A DNA stretch of 64,000 nt, from assembly GCA_029339505.1 (NCBI GenBank), contig JAQISU010000114.1, positions 6,707,001-6,771,000 on the forward strand, read 5' to 3'. Shown piece by piece: positions 27,401-41,254 of the stretch. The position numbers and the translations under genes were made by a program. This DNA is from Unio delphinus (taxonomy: Eukaryota; Mollusca; Bivalvia; Unionida; Unionidae). The notes beneath the pieces were generated by a model that was not told the origin of the DNA, made no database searches, and was given only the letters and a program-made list of their open reading frames with translations. How positions within the stretch are numbered: position 1 is the stretch's first letter; every line of letters begins with the position of its first letter.

Positions 27401-28935
27401 ACCAGACTCTATGTCCCCGGAGTGTAATACTGAACACAGGGGACAATTGTTTACTCGAGACAAAAGCTACATATTCCTGTTCTCAGACATGCGAAACACA
27501 TTACCCATGAATTACAGGGAACTAACAGACCACTATAAATAGTAGCACACAATCAACAATGTTCACGATTATTTTTCCTGACATATGTGCTTATACTATG
27601 TTTTTAAACAATAGCAACATATTTTAGACCATTTCAACAGCACCCAGTACTCTATTATTTTCAATGAACCTTTCAGTGTCATTTATTACAAGAGTCCCAG
27701 TTGGGCTGAGATTGCTGAGCTGGCTGACATAAGTATGATACTCAAATGCAAGATCAGTTATTCAAGAAATATCGGTTATATGGTTAAATCAATTCTAACA
27801 GTTTCTTTTTCATTTTTTTATACTTGTTATGAAAATTGTTACAAGTATTATTACTTTATGCAAAAATTCTTTCTGATAAATTTAGTTTAATTATGTTTAG
27901 TGATATTTTCTTATTGCTTGCAACGGTGGCCATATTTGATAACAGAATGACATCGTTGTTATACGTCCTTAATTCCAAATATCCTTGTTTTTCCTTCTAC
28001 ATGTAAATTTCTTTATTGGACAGATTTATAGTAGAAACCGCTAAATAGTTTTATGTGGGTTAGTCAAATTATTATTTGAAGGAGGCTATGAGAATATTAC
28101 TCACTGTCCTAAGGATTTAAGCAAGACCAATTTATAACCGACACACTGGTCGCTTTGGATCTTGTCGAGGAGTACACGTTCTCTATTGTTTTCTGAAGCC
28201 ATAGGGGTGAGTGTTAAATTTATATTCCATTTGATATGCGAAGTTTGTTGAGTTTGTACTGTCATATCGTATAATGATTAATTTATTACAACGCAGGTAT
28301 GAAACGTTGTGAACTGTGAATTACAAGTTGCTGTTAAGAGTTTAATGTATTAGCATTTTCCATAACTCATTAGTATCATTATTATTACCAATTTGGGTTT
28401 ATTGTAGCTGACGAGTAGAGCTATCTTGAGCTGTCTTATATGTCTGTACATGTGGTGGAGCCACGACTGTATGCGTGGTTAATACAAGGGCGATATATGC
28501 TGTCTTTACGTGCGTATACGTATGACTGTACATGTGGTGGATCCGTGAAGGTGCGAGCGGCCGATTCAAGTAAGGGGCCAACCCAATGACTGTGAAACTG
28601 CTGTTTATCTGTGTGTGAATCGTACGACTGTACAAGGGTCAAGAAGCATATATTTGGTCCAATTGTTGTTTCAGTTGGGTACATTTTTATTTACATGAGA
28701 TTATTTTAAATCTTAGTTGTATTCCAATAGATTTGTGAATCTTACTTACAGTGCAGAACATTTGAAAAGTATTCGAATACCTTGAGATTGTTTGAATCTT
28801 AATTGTAGTCCATACGTAAAATTATGTGAATATCTTACAGTGCATACTATTATTTGAAATGAGGTTTCTTGAAACTGTATTTCAGATTGATATAATATTT
28901 TTGGTTTATTTGCAATGTGGGAATGTTTGTATAGA
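24469..28935. other. Intergenic stretch, no gene supported
   Basis: Apart from the doubtful exon near 24600-24760, I see no coding exon, RNA gene or mobile element with readable ends. At 28430-28640 a short motif (GACTGTACATGTGGTGGA and variants) recurs two or three times within about 200 bp. Block A' begins at 28936. Confidence 0.5.
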
Positions 28936-30916
28936 GTGATTGGACCAATCGTATGTTGAGAGCGTGTGAGAATCATTGTATTATACATCATATATTTTCT
29001 TTACTAATTAAGTTCATAAATGTCCATCCTTCACACACTGTGTACGAGTTATTCAATTAGTCCAAAACCCACAGGGTTTCTATTCTGCTACAGTATTTAA
29101 TGCACATGGCTCTGTTAATATATCTGAATTTGTAAATTACTGCACATTTCAAATCAGTGCACACCTTACTAAATCGTTCCATTTCGAAATAGTAATAAAA
29201 CTGTAAGGTCAATTTTTGGAAATACTAATTATACTTATTTATCCCATTTTTTTAAAAATGAAACTAAATTTATATCATTATCCATGTCGCTTTTAACTCG
29301 GGGATTAAACTGTCAAATTTACATACGATAATTAAAGGGACCAACACTTCAATGATACTTAATACGGCTTCTATGGCATGTGTCCAGACATACTAATTGA
29401 CAATGACAAATGACTGAAAAAATTGTTAAAGCTAACTTAAAAATCTAAATCACACACACATTATGAATATACGTCTCATTCACGAAAATATTTAATCGCA
29501 GCCCGGTTTCATATTGTTACAAGCTTACAAGTATGGATCACAAAAAAACACATCAAACATCGGCCGACTGGGACAGTAAAATAAATTAGAGACCAAATTT
29601 TGAATGGGCTGACTTTCTTCTGGATCAATATTGACACTCATTATATTTAAATTAAATTTGTATGGACCAAACCTGTAATAAGTCGACTTAGGAATGGCCT
29701 AGATCTACATTCATACATCACCATTAACCGCCCGTTTGTGTCATAATTATAAGGGTCTATGTATATTGCATGACCAGCAAGAGCAGTGCTCGACCTGAGA
29801 GAGAGAGAGAGAGAGAGAGATTTCATGGTGACAATTATCATATCTCTGAACTACTAATTGCTTGCTTTTTTAATAACTTTCGTTAATTAACTTGGATTTT
29901 AGCACTGCTTTTAGTGGCTCGGCAATAGGACTCGAGAAAACGAACACATACATATATTATTTCGCACAAACAACAGCACACGAAATAGCTACAAAACCTT
30001 ATGTATATATGCTACTGTGCATAATTTACATTTTGCGAATACTGCATTTCGAGAAAGTAATGCCAGACTTTTTAATGACTACACCGATTAACAAAGGTGG
30101 AACCGACTGCTTGCGACTTGACTCTCTAATGAGAATTGGGCGCCGGCCATTCAATTTATGCAAGTGGTGGAAGCTAGACCTATCTTTCGAGCCAAACTAT
30201 GATTTTCGTTTACCTAACAATATTTATTTTCTAAACTAATATAATAGCTATAATAGGCTTTTTTGACGAGTTCATCTTATATAAATCAGATTTTCCTTCC
30301 GATTTGGACTGTCTGATGACTGATCGCTACTGACTCATAGTTCTTATGGTTTTTTCCCTTTTCGGTTAATAAAAGAGTTTAACTGGTTCGAATTTAATTT
30401 ATGGGATCGTTTTAATGTAATTGTCATTTCTCGAAACAATTGTTTACACAATTACTGTATATGTATTTTGACAGGAACAGAAATGTTGAAGATGAATTGT
30501 TTACAAGTTTCATGATACATTAGGTGACACTCTGTTTCGTTATCTCTACAGCCCGCATCCATTTAACACATTGTCCTATACTCCAGTTTTCGTACTTCAC
30601 GATTTGGACTCGTCAAGAAAGGAAGCTGAATTACTCCAACTAATACTATTAGCAATTTAATATCAACAATGGTAAACAGAACTGTGTGGATGATCGACAT
30701 GACATACATGTTCATCTCAAGGTCTGGTTGATCCTAAATGAAAATGTTACTACTTGGCCATCATTGTTATTCCTCGTAGTAAATAAATGTAATTAAAGTA
30801 ATTTTGTATAGAGTTTTCCCTTGAAAACCACTCAATGTCCAGTTGGCCATAAAATGGTGCTTTTATAAAACATGGCTGCCATGATCACCTTAATGAAAAT
30901 ATTGTCTCTGCTTCTC

Positions 30917-30920
<4 letters not shown>

Positions 30921-30979
<59 letters not shown>
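30921..30979. repeat. (TA)n microsatellite
   Basis: About 29 TA units followed by a short TG run; inverted partner of 2819-2912. Confidence 0.95.
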
Positions 30980-30981
<2 letters not shown>

Positions 30982-31526
30982 ATGTGTGTGTGTATTTATA
31001 ACTTTTTGTTTTAAATTACTATGTCTTCTAATGATATAAAAAGTTTGCTTTAAATGAAAATAGTGCCACCGATGAAACCAATATAGTTGCTAACGAGTTT
31101 AAACTGTCGTTGCTCTAGAACATCAGAGGTGGTTTCAACATTCAGCAGTTAAAGAAAATTATGATTTTTTTTTAATTCCTGGAAATTGTTGTCAGACAGT
31201 GGTGTCAAATCTTTTGAGTGACTCTTGCTTATGCTGCCTTTTTTTTTTCTTAAAATAGCAATTACACTGGTCAACAGTGAAATCATTACTGACTTGAAAA
31301 TGCCCTAATCTGTAGTATTTTGGTGTGCCGAACACGAATATAACCGTGAAATTTTTTTATTGGCTCTCGTTTTGAAGATATTCATATACCTCATTTTCTA
31401 TGTTTCACTGTGTAAATTTCTCCAGTAGGACTGCAGCAACATCCGGAATAATGATGTAACATTGCATAATACCATCATGCTCACATCATCCACAGTTGAT
31501 TGCATCATTTTCTGATGCAATGCAAT

Positions 31527-31645
31527 ACTAATGCCATGCGGCTGCTGAAGTAAGTTGACGTCAGCTGTGTACTATACATGTGTAGGCCTATTATACTAAT
31601 GCCAGGCGGCTGCTGAAGCTGACGTAAGCAGTGTACTATATAAAG
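31527..31645 (+). promoter_or_regulatory. Duplicated transposase promoter segment with TATA box
   Basis: A motif of about 48 bp (TAATGCCA.GCGGCTGCTGAAG through GTGTACTATA) occurs twice, about 70 bp apart. Both copies contain GACGTCAGC or GACGTAAGC, CRE-like sites. The second ends in TATATAAAG about 115 bp before the transposase ATG, a plausible core promoter. Confidence 0.5.
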
Positions 31646-31758
31646 CCCAATCAGATAGGTTCAGCATTTAAAATATTTTAGACGTTGTGCGAGACAGTTC
31701 AAGCTACTGTTACATAAAACTTATTATTGTATCCATTTACGTACAATAAAGAACAGTA

Positions 31759-33444
31759 ATGCCTCGAAAGTGTGTTAATACCGCGGACAATTTTTGCTAT
31801 ATTTGTGGGGAAGTGACATTTGCCAACCAGAAGAAAAGTATCAATTCTCAAGTGAAGAAGGCATATCATCTTTACTTCGGATGCAAGGTTGGTGACCAAG
31901 ACAAGCCTTGGGCTCCGCATATATGCTGTGCTACATGTACAACACAGCTTTCACAGTGGTTGAATTGCAAAAGGTCATCAATGCCGTTTGCAGTCCCAAT
32001 GGTGTGGAGAGAGCCAAGCAACCACCTAAATGACTGTTACTTCTGCTTGGTTCCTCCTCTTTCCGGCGGAATAACGAAGCGAAAGAAGTCGAGAATAGTC
32101 TACCCAAACATTCCGTCTGCATTGAGACCAGTTCCAAATGGTGAGGGACTTCCTATTCCAGAACCTCCAGCAGAATATTCTCTTCATTCATCTGACTAAG
32201 ACAAAGGTGAGTCGACCTGTTCTTCTCCTGGTCTATCAGCATGCAGTGATCCAGATTTTCACTGTGGTGCATCATCAACCCCACACAGAATAACACAGGA
32301 AGAACTAAATGACCTGATTCGTGATTTGGACTTATCAAAGAACAAGGCAGAATTGCTAGGATCAAGACTCCAACAATGGAATCTTCTAGAAGAAGATGTC
32401 ACAATTACTGCATATCGAAAGCGCCACCAGCAATTGGAGCCTTTCTTCAGAAAGGAAAGTAATCTGATATTCTGTTCTGATATTGAGGGCCTCGTGAATG
32501 CTTTAAAAATCACTCATGACCCACAAGAATGGAGACTATTTGTGGACTCTTCGAAACTGAGTCTCAAGGCTGTGCTTTTGCACAATGGAAACATTCTTCC
32601 ATCTATTCCAGTAGCGTATGCTGTCCACATGAAAGAGACATACGATAACTTAAGGCAGCTACTGAATTCCATTGAGTATAACAAGTACAGCTGGCACCTC
32701 TGTGGTGATTTGAAGGTAGTTGCCCTTTTAATGGGACTGCAGCAAGGATATACAAAATACATGTGTTTCTTATGCGAGTGGGATAGCCGAGCAAGGGAAA
32801 TGCACTACACGAGGAAAGAATGGACTCACAGGCAGAATGTAGCCATTGGAGAGAAGAATATCCAACACCCAGCTCTGGCTGAGGCTCAGAAAATCTTGCT
32901 ACCACCCCTTCACATCAAACTAGGTTTGATGAAGAACTTCGTGAAAGCCATTGACCGGACTTTGCCAGCATTCCGATACCTGCATGAAAAATTCCCTCGA
33001 CTCAGCGAAGCAAAGATTAAAGAAGGAGTTTTTGTGGGTCCTCAGATTCGAGAGCTTTTCAAAGATGACCGGTTCAACAACTTGCTGGAAGGTGACGCGA
33101 AACAAGCATGGAATGCTTTTCGCCTAGTTTATACAAACTTCCTCGGAAATGTTAGGGCAGAAAACTATAAGGAACTAGTAGAAGACATGTTGATGAAGTA
33201 TAAGAAACTTGGCGGCAATATGTCTCTAAAGATTCACTTCCTTCATTCCCATTTGGATTTCTTTCCTAGCAACTGTGGTATTGTTAGTGATGAACACGGC
33301 GAACGTTTTCATCAAGATATCGCAACAATGGAACAAAGATACCAAGGAAAATGGTCCACTACAATGCTGGCTGACTATTGCTGGACACTCCTCAGAGATG
33401 CTCCCGAACAGCTAGCTGTACAAGAGACAGGCGAAGAAACCTAA
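31759..33444 (+). pseudogene. DDE-type transposase, one in-frame stop
   Basis: The start MPRKCVNTADNFCYICGEVT carries a zinc-finger-like CYIC with later CCATC. A TAA at 32197-32199 breaks the frame, but the same frame stays open on both sides to the TAA at 33442. The second part, numbered from Met at 32326, has Asp74 (FVDSSKLSLK), Asp128 (LCGDLKVVALLMG), CFLCEWD (147-153), PPLHIKLGLMK (His196) and SDEHGERFHQD (Glu323/326), a likely D-D-E triad with a CxxC/H insertion. I know this protein type as a multicopy uncharacterised protein in arthropods, cnidarians and molluscs. A single nonsense change makes it a recently dead copy. Confidence 0.8.
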
Positions 33445-36215
33445 GATGTAGTCAATGACTTGATTTTTTTTAGGTAGGCTATTACAGTTGACCTTTTACT
33501 ATTGGAATGCATTTCGTTATGTAAAATTAAATTCTTGCAGAATACAAAAAAACTAGTCTAAGAGCCAATTTTGCAATTTGACTGTTATATTCGTGTTCAT
33601 CACATACAAATTGATAAGAATTGAGTAATTTTATTTCAGTAACATGACTTTTGTAAAAATTTGTTGTCCAGTGAATTATTTGTGGATTTCATGATGTTAC
33701 AAACCATGAATTTAAGTCCCAGTGAACAGGTTCTTTAATGGAAAAAAGGATCCCCTTCTTGAATCCACAAATTTGCATGCCATCAAAAATCTAATTTTGG
33801 CAAAGTCACAAATATTGTTACCAACGGAAATAAATACTCTCAGTACTGTATTATATAATTTTGTTAAAAGATGGCAAATGGAGGGAAATGGCATTATGTG
33901 CATTTATGTGAATTAGTGCCATGTCCTATGAGTGAGTGTGTGTGAGAGAAGTTATTGTTAAACTATTCCTCCAAACTATTTATAGACAGATCCTAGGGAA
34001 TTTCCCTTTTCTGGTTTGTCATTTGACATTGTCTACTCTAATGGAAACTGTTGCTGCTGATAAATGTTGGACCACAAAAGGTCCCTTCCTACTTTCATCA
34101 AATCTTTTCCACCTAATTAAAGAGGTTAATGACACGTCTACGTTGCTAGAATATTTAACGATAGAACCTGTGAACTGTTATTTAACGGAAGGTGTCTGAA
34201 TTTGTGTACGTTGATGTTAGGATTATAATCATGCTGTTTAGTATTGGGGCAAGGTCACTACTGGAATTGGTTGGAATGTATTTAGACTGAATATACTTCA
34301 AATTAGAGGGCTAATTATTATATGCTCCTATTTTGTGTAAGAGCACAGTTGTAAATGTAACTTCTTTGACCCTTTTGCATTTTCTTACAAGGAGTGTTAG
34401 AATCCAGTATGAGGTATCTGTATAGTTAACTTGTTTCTTCTCCATCATGATCCTGGATGAGGTTTAATTAAGATGCACATGAATTAGTCTTTAACTTTGG
34501 TAACTCTCTCTTGGAAAATATTTTTTTTTCAAAGACTAGTAAATGGATACAATCAGAATGCTATTGATATTGAAAGCTTGTTCACATCGTGGGTTATGTT
34601 CCGGATGTGCTTTGTGAAATGATCAACTGGTATGTTAGATAGCTGAGCAATACCAGGTCAAGATGGCCTTGATTTGGACTACAGTTTACACGTATGTGAA
34701 GTAGGTTACAGTGACAAGTCTAGTCAAATGGTTTAAAGGGTGTCAGTCGTACAATGACTCTCAGAAAATGATTCTAAAATAAGACAGATTTTATGTGAAT
34801 ATAGCTGTTTCCACTTCAGTTGTTATGAAGGTCAACACTTTTCCTGTGATAGTTGCAGTTGGCAGTCAGAAGTCACATGAACTAAATTTTTGTGGGTGGT
34901 TGTCATTTAGTAGCTTTTATGTTTTGCACGTACTCACAGTTGTAAGTTTGATTTGGTGTTAGATATCGCAAAAGCGATATCCACTCAACATATCTTGATT
35001 TCGAGAATAACCCTTACCGCTTACTGTTTAAAATATTGTATATTATATTTTCAGTACATGTTAAGAGGTCTAATCATTTGCACATTTACATCACACGGCA
35101 CAGATTTGAAGCCAAATTCATAAATATTATTATCCTGAAATCTCCAGTTTTTAGCTTGTCTCAGTTTTTGTTGAACGTACCTTGGATGAAGCTTAGTTCA
35201 GCATCCTGGTGTTTGTCTGTGTATCCATAAGCATCACAATCCTAGATTGTAATGTCAGTATTTAAAACTATTTTGCCTGATTGGATGATGTATTATTGAT
35301 TCTAAATGAATATGTTATCTGTCTGACCTCCAATATGGCCACTACAATGGTCATATTAAAACTCTTGGTATCACTGCATCTTCGTGATAGCTGGTCAGAT
35401 CAACGTTGTGCTTTCGTCAGAAAACGTCTTATGATGTCATATTGTACATCAGTGGGAATGGTGCACATTTGATATCTGATATGGCCACCATCGCAGCTAG
35501 AGTTGGGTACCAGAAAAAGTTTTTACCATGATATTTCTTAGCATACCATAATACATATAACACTATACCACATTTGTAATAGAACAGTTTGATTTTTTTG
35601 TGGCAGAATGAATAGATTTGTACATAAATCTGGCTTATATAGCTCGAAAAATATCTTGCTCTGGTTTATAACAAAATAACACCATACTATGTTCATTATA
35701 TTATTTGAATGTTCAATCTTGTTAGTTACTTTCAGGGCTGTGAATTCATTGGATGTGGTGTTACTATGCTGACCGATGATGTACCCTGCTCAATTGCATT
35801 TTTGTATGGTGTTTGCATTATGTGCAGAAATATAAAATGCTTCTCCTTCTTGCTGTAGATCACCAAAGTCAAACTCTGTCAACCATAAGTTCTAAAATTT
35901 ACGTTAACCCATCTCTAGAGTTGTGTTTATTTTGCCAGTGACTCACCCTTTCACAGAATCACTTTTGACATTTTCAAAAATAAATTGCATTCACATTATT
36001 TAAACTGGAGATAATATAGGGAGTAATTGTATTCCATCTTGAAAAAAATGTTGAGGCTGACCATGAACTAACTAACCATGTGTTTTTAGCAATCATAATT
36101 ATCATTTAAAACATTTTTTTCCTTCAACATGCCTTTTTAAAAAAAATATAAACTGACTCAGAATGATTGTGTTTTGAATTATGTTTTCTGTCAGGAATGT
36201 GCCCAATAGAGATAA

Positions 36216-37590
36216 CAGACTGAGTGATGAGAAAGTTAAAATAAAAGTAAATAATTCCCAATATAAAAATTCATTACAATGCAAACCGAGAAAGAAATTT
36301 ATTTTACCAATACAACTGATAATGAAGATGGCAAATTGTCCATTTCATTACACATACTATACCTTCAATGTTTCTAACTAATTGGAAACCAGAATAATCA
36401 AAGACAAGAATTAAACAAAATATGTTTTTGTTCCTTGTGGTTTCTGTAACATTAAAATTTCCATGTACAAAGTTAAATGTATAACCCCATTAAAGACAAT
36501 GAAGTACTGACACCTGCGTGCGTGAAATACATTTAAAAATAGTTACTTTATTCAATAGTTACACATACCACAATAATTATCAAATTATTAGCATTCAGTA
36601 GCAATTTATTATACACACATGACTGAAATGGGTACATTTGGGAGGGGTAAACCTCAATATGTATATATTTTCTTATATTTTGTAACATAACACCAAAGGT
36701 TTGGTTATCAATCATGGTTACTATTTTAGGTATTAAAAAAATGTTTTAAAAGCAATTATATTTCACACACTACTAATTGTCATTAGAAGCCTTTGCAAAG
36801 GATTCACACAAAGAAACTGAATATTGGAATAATAGATAAAGATTGGAAAGTTTTCAAATTTTGTTGATTTCCTAAAAGTTATTTTAACATTCATTAAATA
36901 GCAGCATGACAGAAATATCTGTAGGTCATTGTAAATAAAATAGGGTCTAAATTGGTTAAAGAAATAGCATAGCCTGAAACCATTATAGATAAACATGAAG
37001 AGATCATTTTAAAAAGTGTAACTACCTTGTTATTGGTTTAACTGATTCAGTTAATGCAAATAAAGCAGCTACTAGCTATAATGACAGACTGGTACCAAAA
37101 CGTTAAACCTTTGATGATAATGAATTAAAAGCTACTAGAAAACAGAAATAACAAACATCTATTGAGCAGAGGCAATGAAAGAGCTAGCATAATTAGAGTT
37201 GGATAACAGATTGATGACTTAATAAAAAGAGTCATCGTTATTTTTCTAATGCAACACAGTAACACAAGCTGTAAGAAACAAGTGATGTAATGACAAACAT
37301 TTAGCAGCCCATGAAGCCTATTCCAAAAGCATGGAGATGAATATATTAAACAGTGATATGGAACAAACAAAACATCTAGAAAAGAATATAGTATTTTACA
37401 ATACAAAATGGAACAGAAGTTCAACAACAAAGTTAGCAAGGATAATATTTTAAAACATTGTGATGAGATTAAATAGCTAATTAACTATTATAACACAAAA
37501 TGTGACTGAACGATGGTCGTTCTCTTTGTTAAATTTGGAATAGAAGAATGATTAACTGAAACAACCAAACGATTATTTTATTTTATTCAT
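36216..37590. other. Sequence between blocks A' and B', no gene seen
   Basis: AT-rich, without recognisable exons, repeats of known family or RNA genes. Its left-side counterpart would lie before position 1, so the duplication may extend through it. Confidence 0.5.
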
Positions 37591-37671
37591 TTTATTTCGT
37601 GAAATTTTTAATTCTTTTTTTGGTCTTGTAGGAAGCTATTATTTAACATATGGACCCCTTAAAAAAATGGG

Positions 37672-38823
37672 GGGTTCAGCATCTCTGCCTCTCTGCTGCT
37701 GCAGTTATTTTAATAAACTTTTGCACATTTTTTAAATTAAATACATGATACCCAAAAACAAACACAATGTATATATTATACTTTGGTTGTTTATGGAGTT
37801 ATAGACAAGTATACATTTAATACCGGTGATATGCAATATCAAGAAGGTACTTGCTATCTGAGAGTCTTACAATAATAACAAAGCAGTAATGCTAAATACT
37901 GAAATATAAACAATTTTAAAAAATTAACTTTTGTGAGATTTTTTTTAATATCGATATAGATAGTATACATGCACTTGTTAAAAGAATAAAATAAAATAAT
38001 GAAACATGTTTTGCTATGCAAAGAATATCTTTACTGTATACTTGTTTTTCTTTTTGTTGTTGATATTTTCATGTAAATATATGCAAACATAACATATAGT
38101 TTGTCTATTACATGCAGCAAAAGTATAATTGGTGCATTTGAGGTAGATTTTCTTGCTTGGTTTACATATTTCAAGAGGCAGTAGTTTGGAAAATTACAGA
38201 TACTGCATCATAATTTCAGTTGTGGCAGTGTGCGCTGTTATGAATATTTACATGAATGAAGTTTCTCGATGGGATCTGTTTTCTTATTTGAATATTTTAT
38301 ACACAGAACATTTCGGTGTTGGTATATTTCTTTGTTAGAGTGCTTCTCTTCAATTAAATATGCAGATTTGAAACATTGAGAGATATTAGTAATTGATTAC
38401 ATTTGGATTTAAATTAAGTCTATGATGGAGGGCTTAATACTTAATAATAATACTTAATTACAGCTTTACATACTGTGGTTCCGACCATTAATGTAAAAAG
38501 AATGTTACGGCTTTTAGAAGACACTATTTGGCTATCCAATTATATACAAATTGGTGTATGTGTGTGCGTGAGTGTGCGATTAGGATTTTCAATGTAGCTT
38601 TAACAATTGCCCAGTCATATCACTACGATGTCTGTAGTGTGGCAGTTAATAGTGATGTCCAGCATTTGAGCATCATGCAGCAGACATTTAGTTTCATGTC
38701 CCACCCAGGCACCTTATCCTGACACCAGGCCAACCAGTCCTAACACTAACCTCTTAATGTTGAGTGCCAAGCGAGGCAGCTGTTGGTACCATCTTTTAAG
38801 TCTTTGGTATGACTCGGCCGGGG

Positions 38824-38875
<52 letters not shown>

Positions 38876-38911
38876 TGATAATATACACACACACACACAC
38901 GTGTGTGTTTT
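37672..38911. other. 1.24-kb segment present only in block B'
   Basis: The left copy reads straight through GTGCATTTTTAAGGGGTCC (about 9220-9240). Here the two halves are separated by a family-1 repeat (about 38560-38820), a (TA)n tract (38829-38873) and a palindromic ACACACGTGTGT run (38884-38908). No target duplication is clear, so it may be an insertion here or a deletion on the left. Confidence 0.6.
38560..38820 (+). repeat. Dispersed SINE-like repeat, family 1
   Basis: It begins in a GTGTGTGCG stretch, continues with GATTAGGATTTTCAATGTAG, CTTTAACAATT and CATATCACTACGATGTCTG, and ends with CTTAATGTTGAGTGCCAAGC and TCTTTGGTATGACTCGGCC. The end is a common tail in mollusc repeats as I remember them. 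Confidence 0.7.
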
Positions 38912-41254
38912 TTAATGCACTTTTGAAATGGAAAGAATATGATTATTCCTTTGGCATTTGTAAACCAGCGTAAACCAGTGTCAGACTCTTTAAAGCCAAT
39001 GGCAGACATAAAATTAGTCACTTAAAGAACCACCATACACAGATAAATGTATATAATAATATACATATTTTTATATCTTCCCTGTCGGTACATTAACATA
39101 GTCCTTTACAACAATATCATTGTCAAGTCCTTGACAACAGTGTATTTTCAACCATTACTTGTCAAAAAAAAAACCACAACTGTTTCTTATTCTTCAAACA
39201 ATTGTAAACAGGTTATTAATTTTGGAAAAATGTAATGAATCATCTTGAATTTTATTTTATAATTTAGTCTGGGTTTTTTCCAACTTCATCTTTCAAATAA
39301 TTTTTATTCTAAAGAAATGAGATGGCTGATGCTTCCAACACAATGATTTTATAAGGTGTACCACTGATGCGAAATGCATGTATACAAGGTGTAAAATGTA
39401 TGAAAACATGATGAAATTTAAGCTGGTATTGTAAAAGAAATAGCAAAAGAATAGCAGTATAGCAAAGGGAACCGTTTATTGATTCCCCAAAACCAAAGGA
39501 TTAAAACTGAAATAGGGTAGGACATTTAATAAAAATTCCAGCTAATAAACTAAATTGAAATGACTGAAAAAAAAGAAAACTGAGAAAGGCTTGTGAGATA
39601 TTATAAAGTCTGATAGATGTAAATGATTATGAATTTTGCAGAGGAAAAACTACAGTATTGTATTATTTTCTGAATGAAGCAGAACTGTACTTTAATAAGA
39701 TAAAAGGTCTAAAGATGGGATGTTTTGATTCAAATAACGTTTTCAATACAATTTGTCTTTAACAGTTCAAAATCACTATCTCAAAAGACAGGAGCACTAT
39801 TATCACTAACTTGAATCTGATTAAACAACAACAAAAAAGCCAATGAATATCAAAAACAGAAATGAAAATGTAAGAGGGAGAGAGATCCACTTTAGTTTCT
39901 ACAAAAAGGGGTGTCTAGGAAATTACCAGGCATAATAGATCTTACCCACAACACATCAACATGTCCTTACAAGGTCAGCTTTCACATGTAATATAACCTA
40001 ATATGGACAGTACAAGATCTTGATATTTCAAGTTTGATAAAACTGCAATCAGAAATATAACAAGCGCAGCCAATCAGTTGCAAAGAACACATCATTAATA
40101 TATGTGAATCTCACTGATTATCAAATCCAAGCAATGTTTTATGCGAGCATTTCCAATTTCATCAAAAGTGGATTAGAAATATGGCTTGCAGAAAGGTGAC
40201 AAACTTGGTCAATAATCATGGATTTCGCTCAATACTGAACTCGTCAGAAACCTTAATTGTATAAGCAAGAAATTCCAAGCCTGAATTAAATCAGATAAGA
40301 CACATGGACACACGATTGAAAACAAGGTTAGCCAATCCGGCACAAGATCACCTCATTGATAAGCATGAATCTCATTCAGTATCACATTCACCCGACATGT
40401 TGATCATATTGACCCATATTGCAAAACTGATTCAAAGTGGATCGGAAATATGGATGCCAAGAATGATAGCAAACAATTGCTGAAAAGATACAGCGTTATA
40501 ATACAGGCTTACTTAGTCTTAGCCAAATTGTGTTCTTACAGTTCTGTCTTGTGCTTCATTCAGCTTCAGAACATAATGGACAATAATGAACAAATATTGC
40601 AGAAGCCAAGTGATTTGCGGATATGCGCATCTTCAGATTATGAGAATAGTAATTATGCTAACAAGGTTGTGTCACAACATGGGACATAATATTAACAAAT
40701 ATTGCATGCACAAAGTGATTTGTTGATAAGTGAGAACCAAACTTTTTATCAAATTTCATGGCAATCCATTAGTTTTGTTTAAAGAAATTGCAGCAGCAAT
40801 GGGATTTGCTGATGTGCATTTTCTGGTGATTACCGGTATCATAGGATTTAAGTTTCATGCCAATACATTTTATAAACTAGTTTTTGGATAAACTGTCTGT
40901 TGACCATTGAAGTTGATGGAGAACAAAAATTAAGATTCATAGATTAATCTTATTGATCATGTCTCTGATTTTAAAAATAAGTTGTCAAATGTTTGTAAAG
41001 TAACAAAAGACGATATACACTCTCACCAATCAAAAATGAAACCAAGTTACAAATTTAAAAAGAACTTTTCAGTCTAGTAATAAAGTTCAGGTTCTCTTGC
41101 CATCCCTCAAAATCCTCTTCAGGCTAAGTACTATGGTCCTTATAAAGTTAAATTTAAGATAAGCTTACTACCTAAGCATGTATTTATTAATTATTAAATT
41201 CCACAATGAACAAACTGATTAAGATTTAGGAAATACAACTGCAAATGTGTGTAT

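Larger units (their letters stand above)
31265..33673 (+). mobile_element. 2.4-kb DNA transposon with 5-bp target duplication
   Basis: The ends are inverted repeats, CACTGGTCAACA at the left and its near complement TGTTGTCCAGTG at the right (one mismatch in 12). AATTA flanks both sides (31260-31264 and 33674-33678). The duplicated block A has the uninterrupted sequence at about 2545-2560 with a single AATTA, which fixes both ends and shows the insertion happened after the A duplication. The CAC start and 5-bp duplication recall Transib/CMC-type elements, but I cannot place the superfamily. Confidence 0.9.
28936..36215 (-). repeat. Segmental duplication block A', right copy
   Basis: Inverted copy of 1-4975. 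Landmarks: GGGCGCCGGCC near 30138 pairs with GGCCGGCGCCC near 3729; the GA run near 29798 pairs with the CT run at 4044; 35281-35472 pairs with 734-925 with nearly the same translation. It differs by the 31265-33673 transposon and by microsatellite lengths. Without the transposon the two copies are about equally long. Confidence 0.9.

Noticed and set aside
28399..28684. Overlapping minus-strand frames
   Set aside because: They overlap a short GTACATGTGGTGGA repeat; no motif, start or splice context.
35281..35472. Frame conserved between both A blocks (also 734-925)
   Set aside because: Conservation follows from the segmental duplication, and the sequence belongs to the dispersed AAGATGGC/GCCATATT repeat family.
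40450..40689. Frame conserved between both B blocks (also 7459-7698)
   Set aside because: Short, with no motif; its conservation is explained by the duplication. It lies in the sequence 3' of the RING exon.
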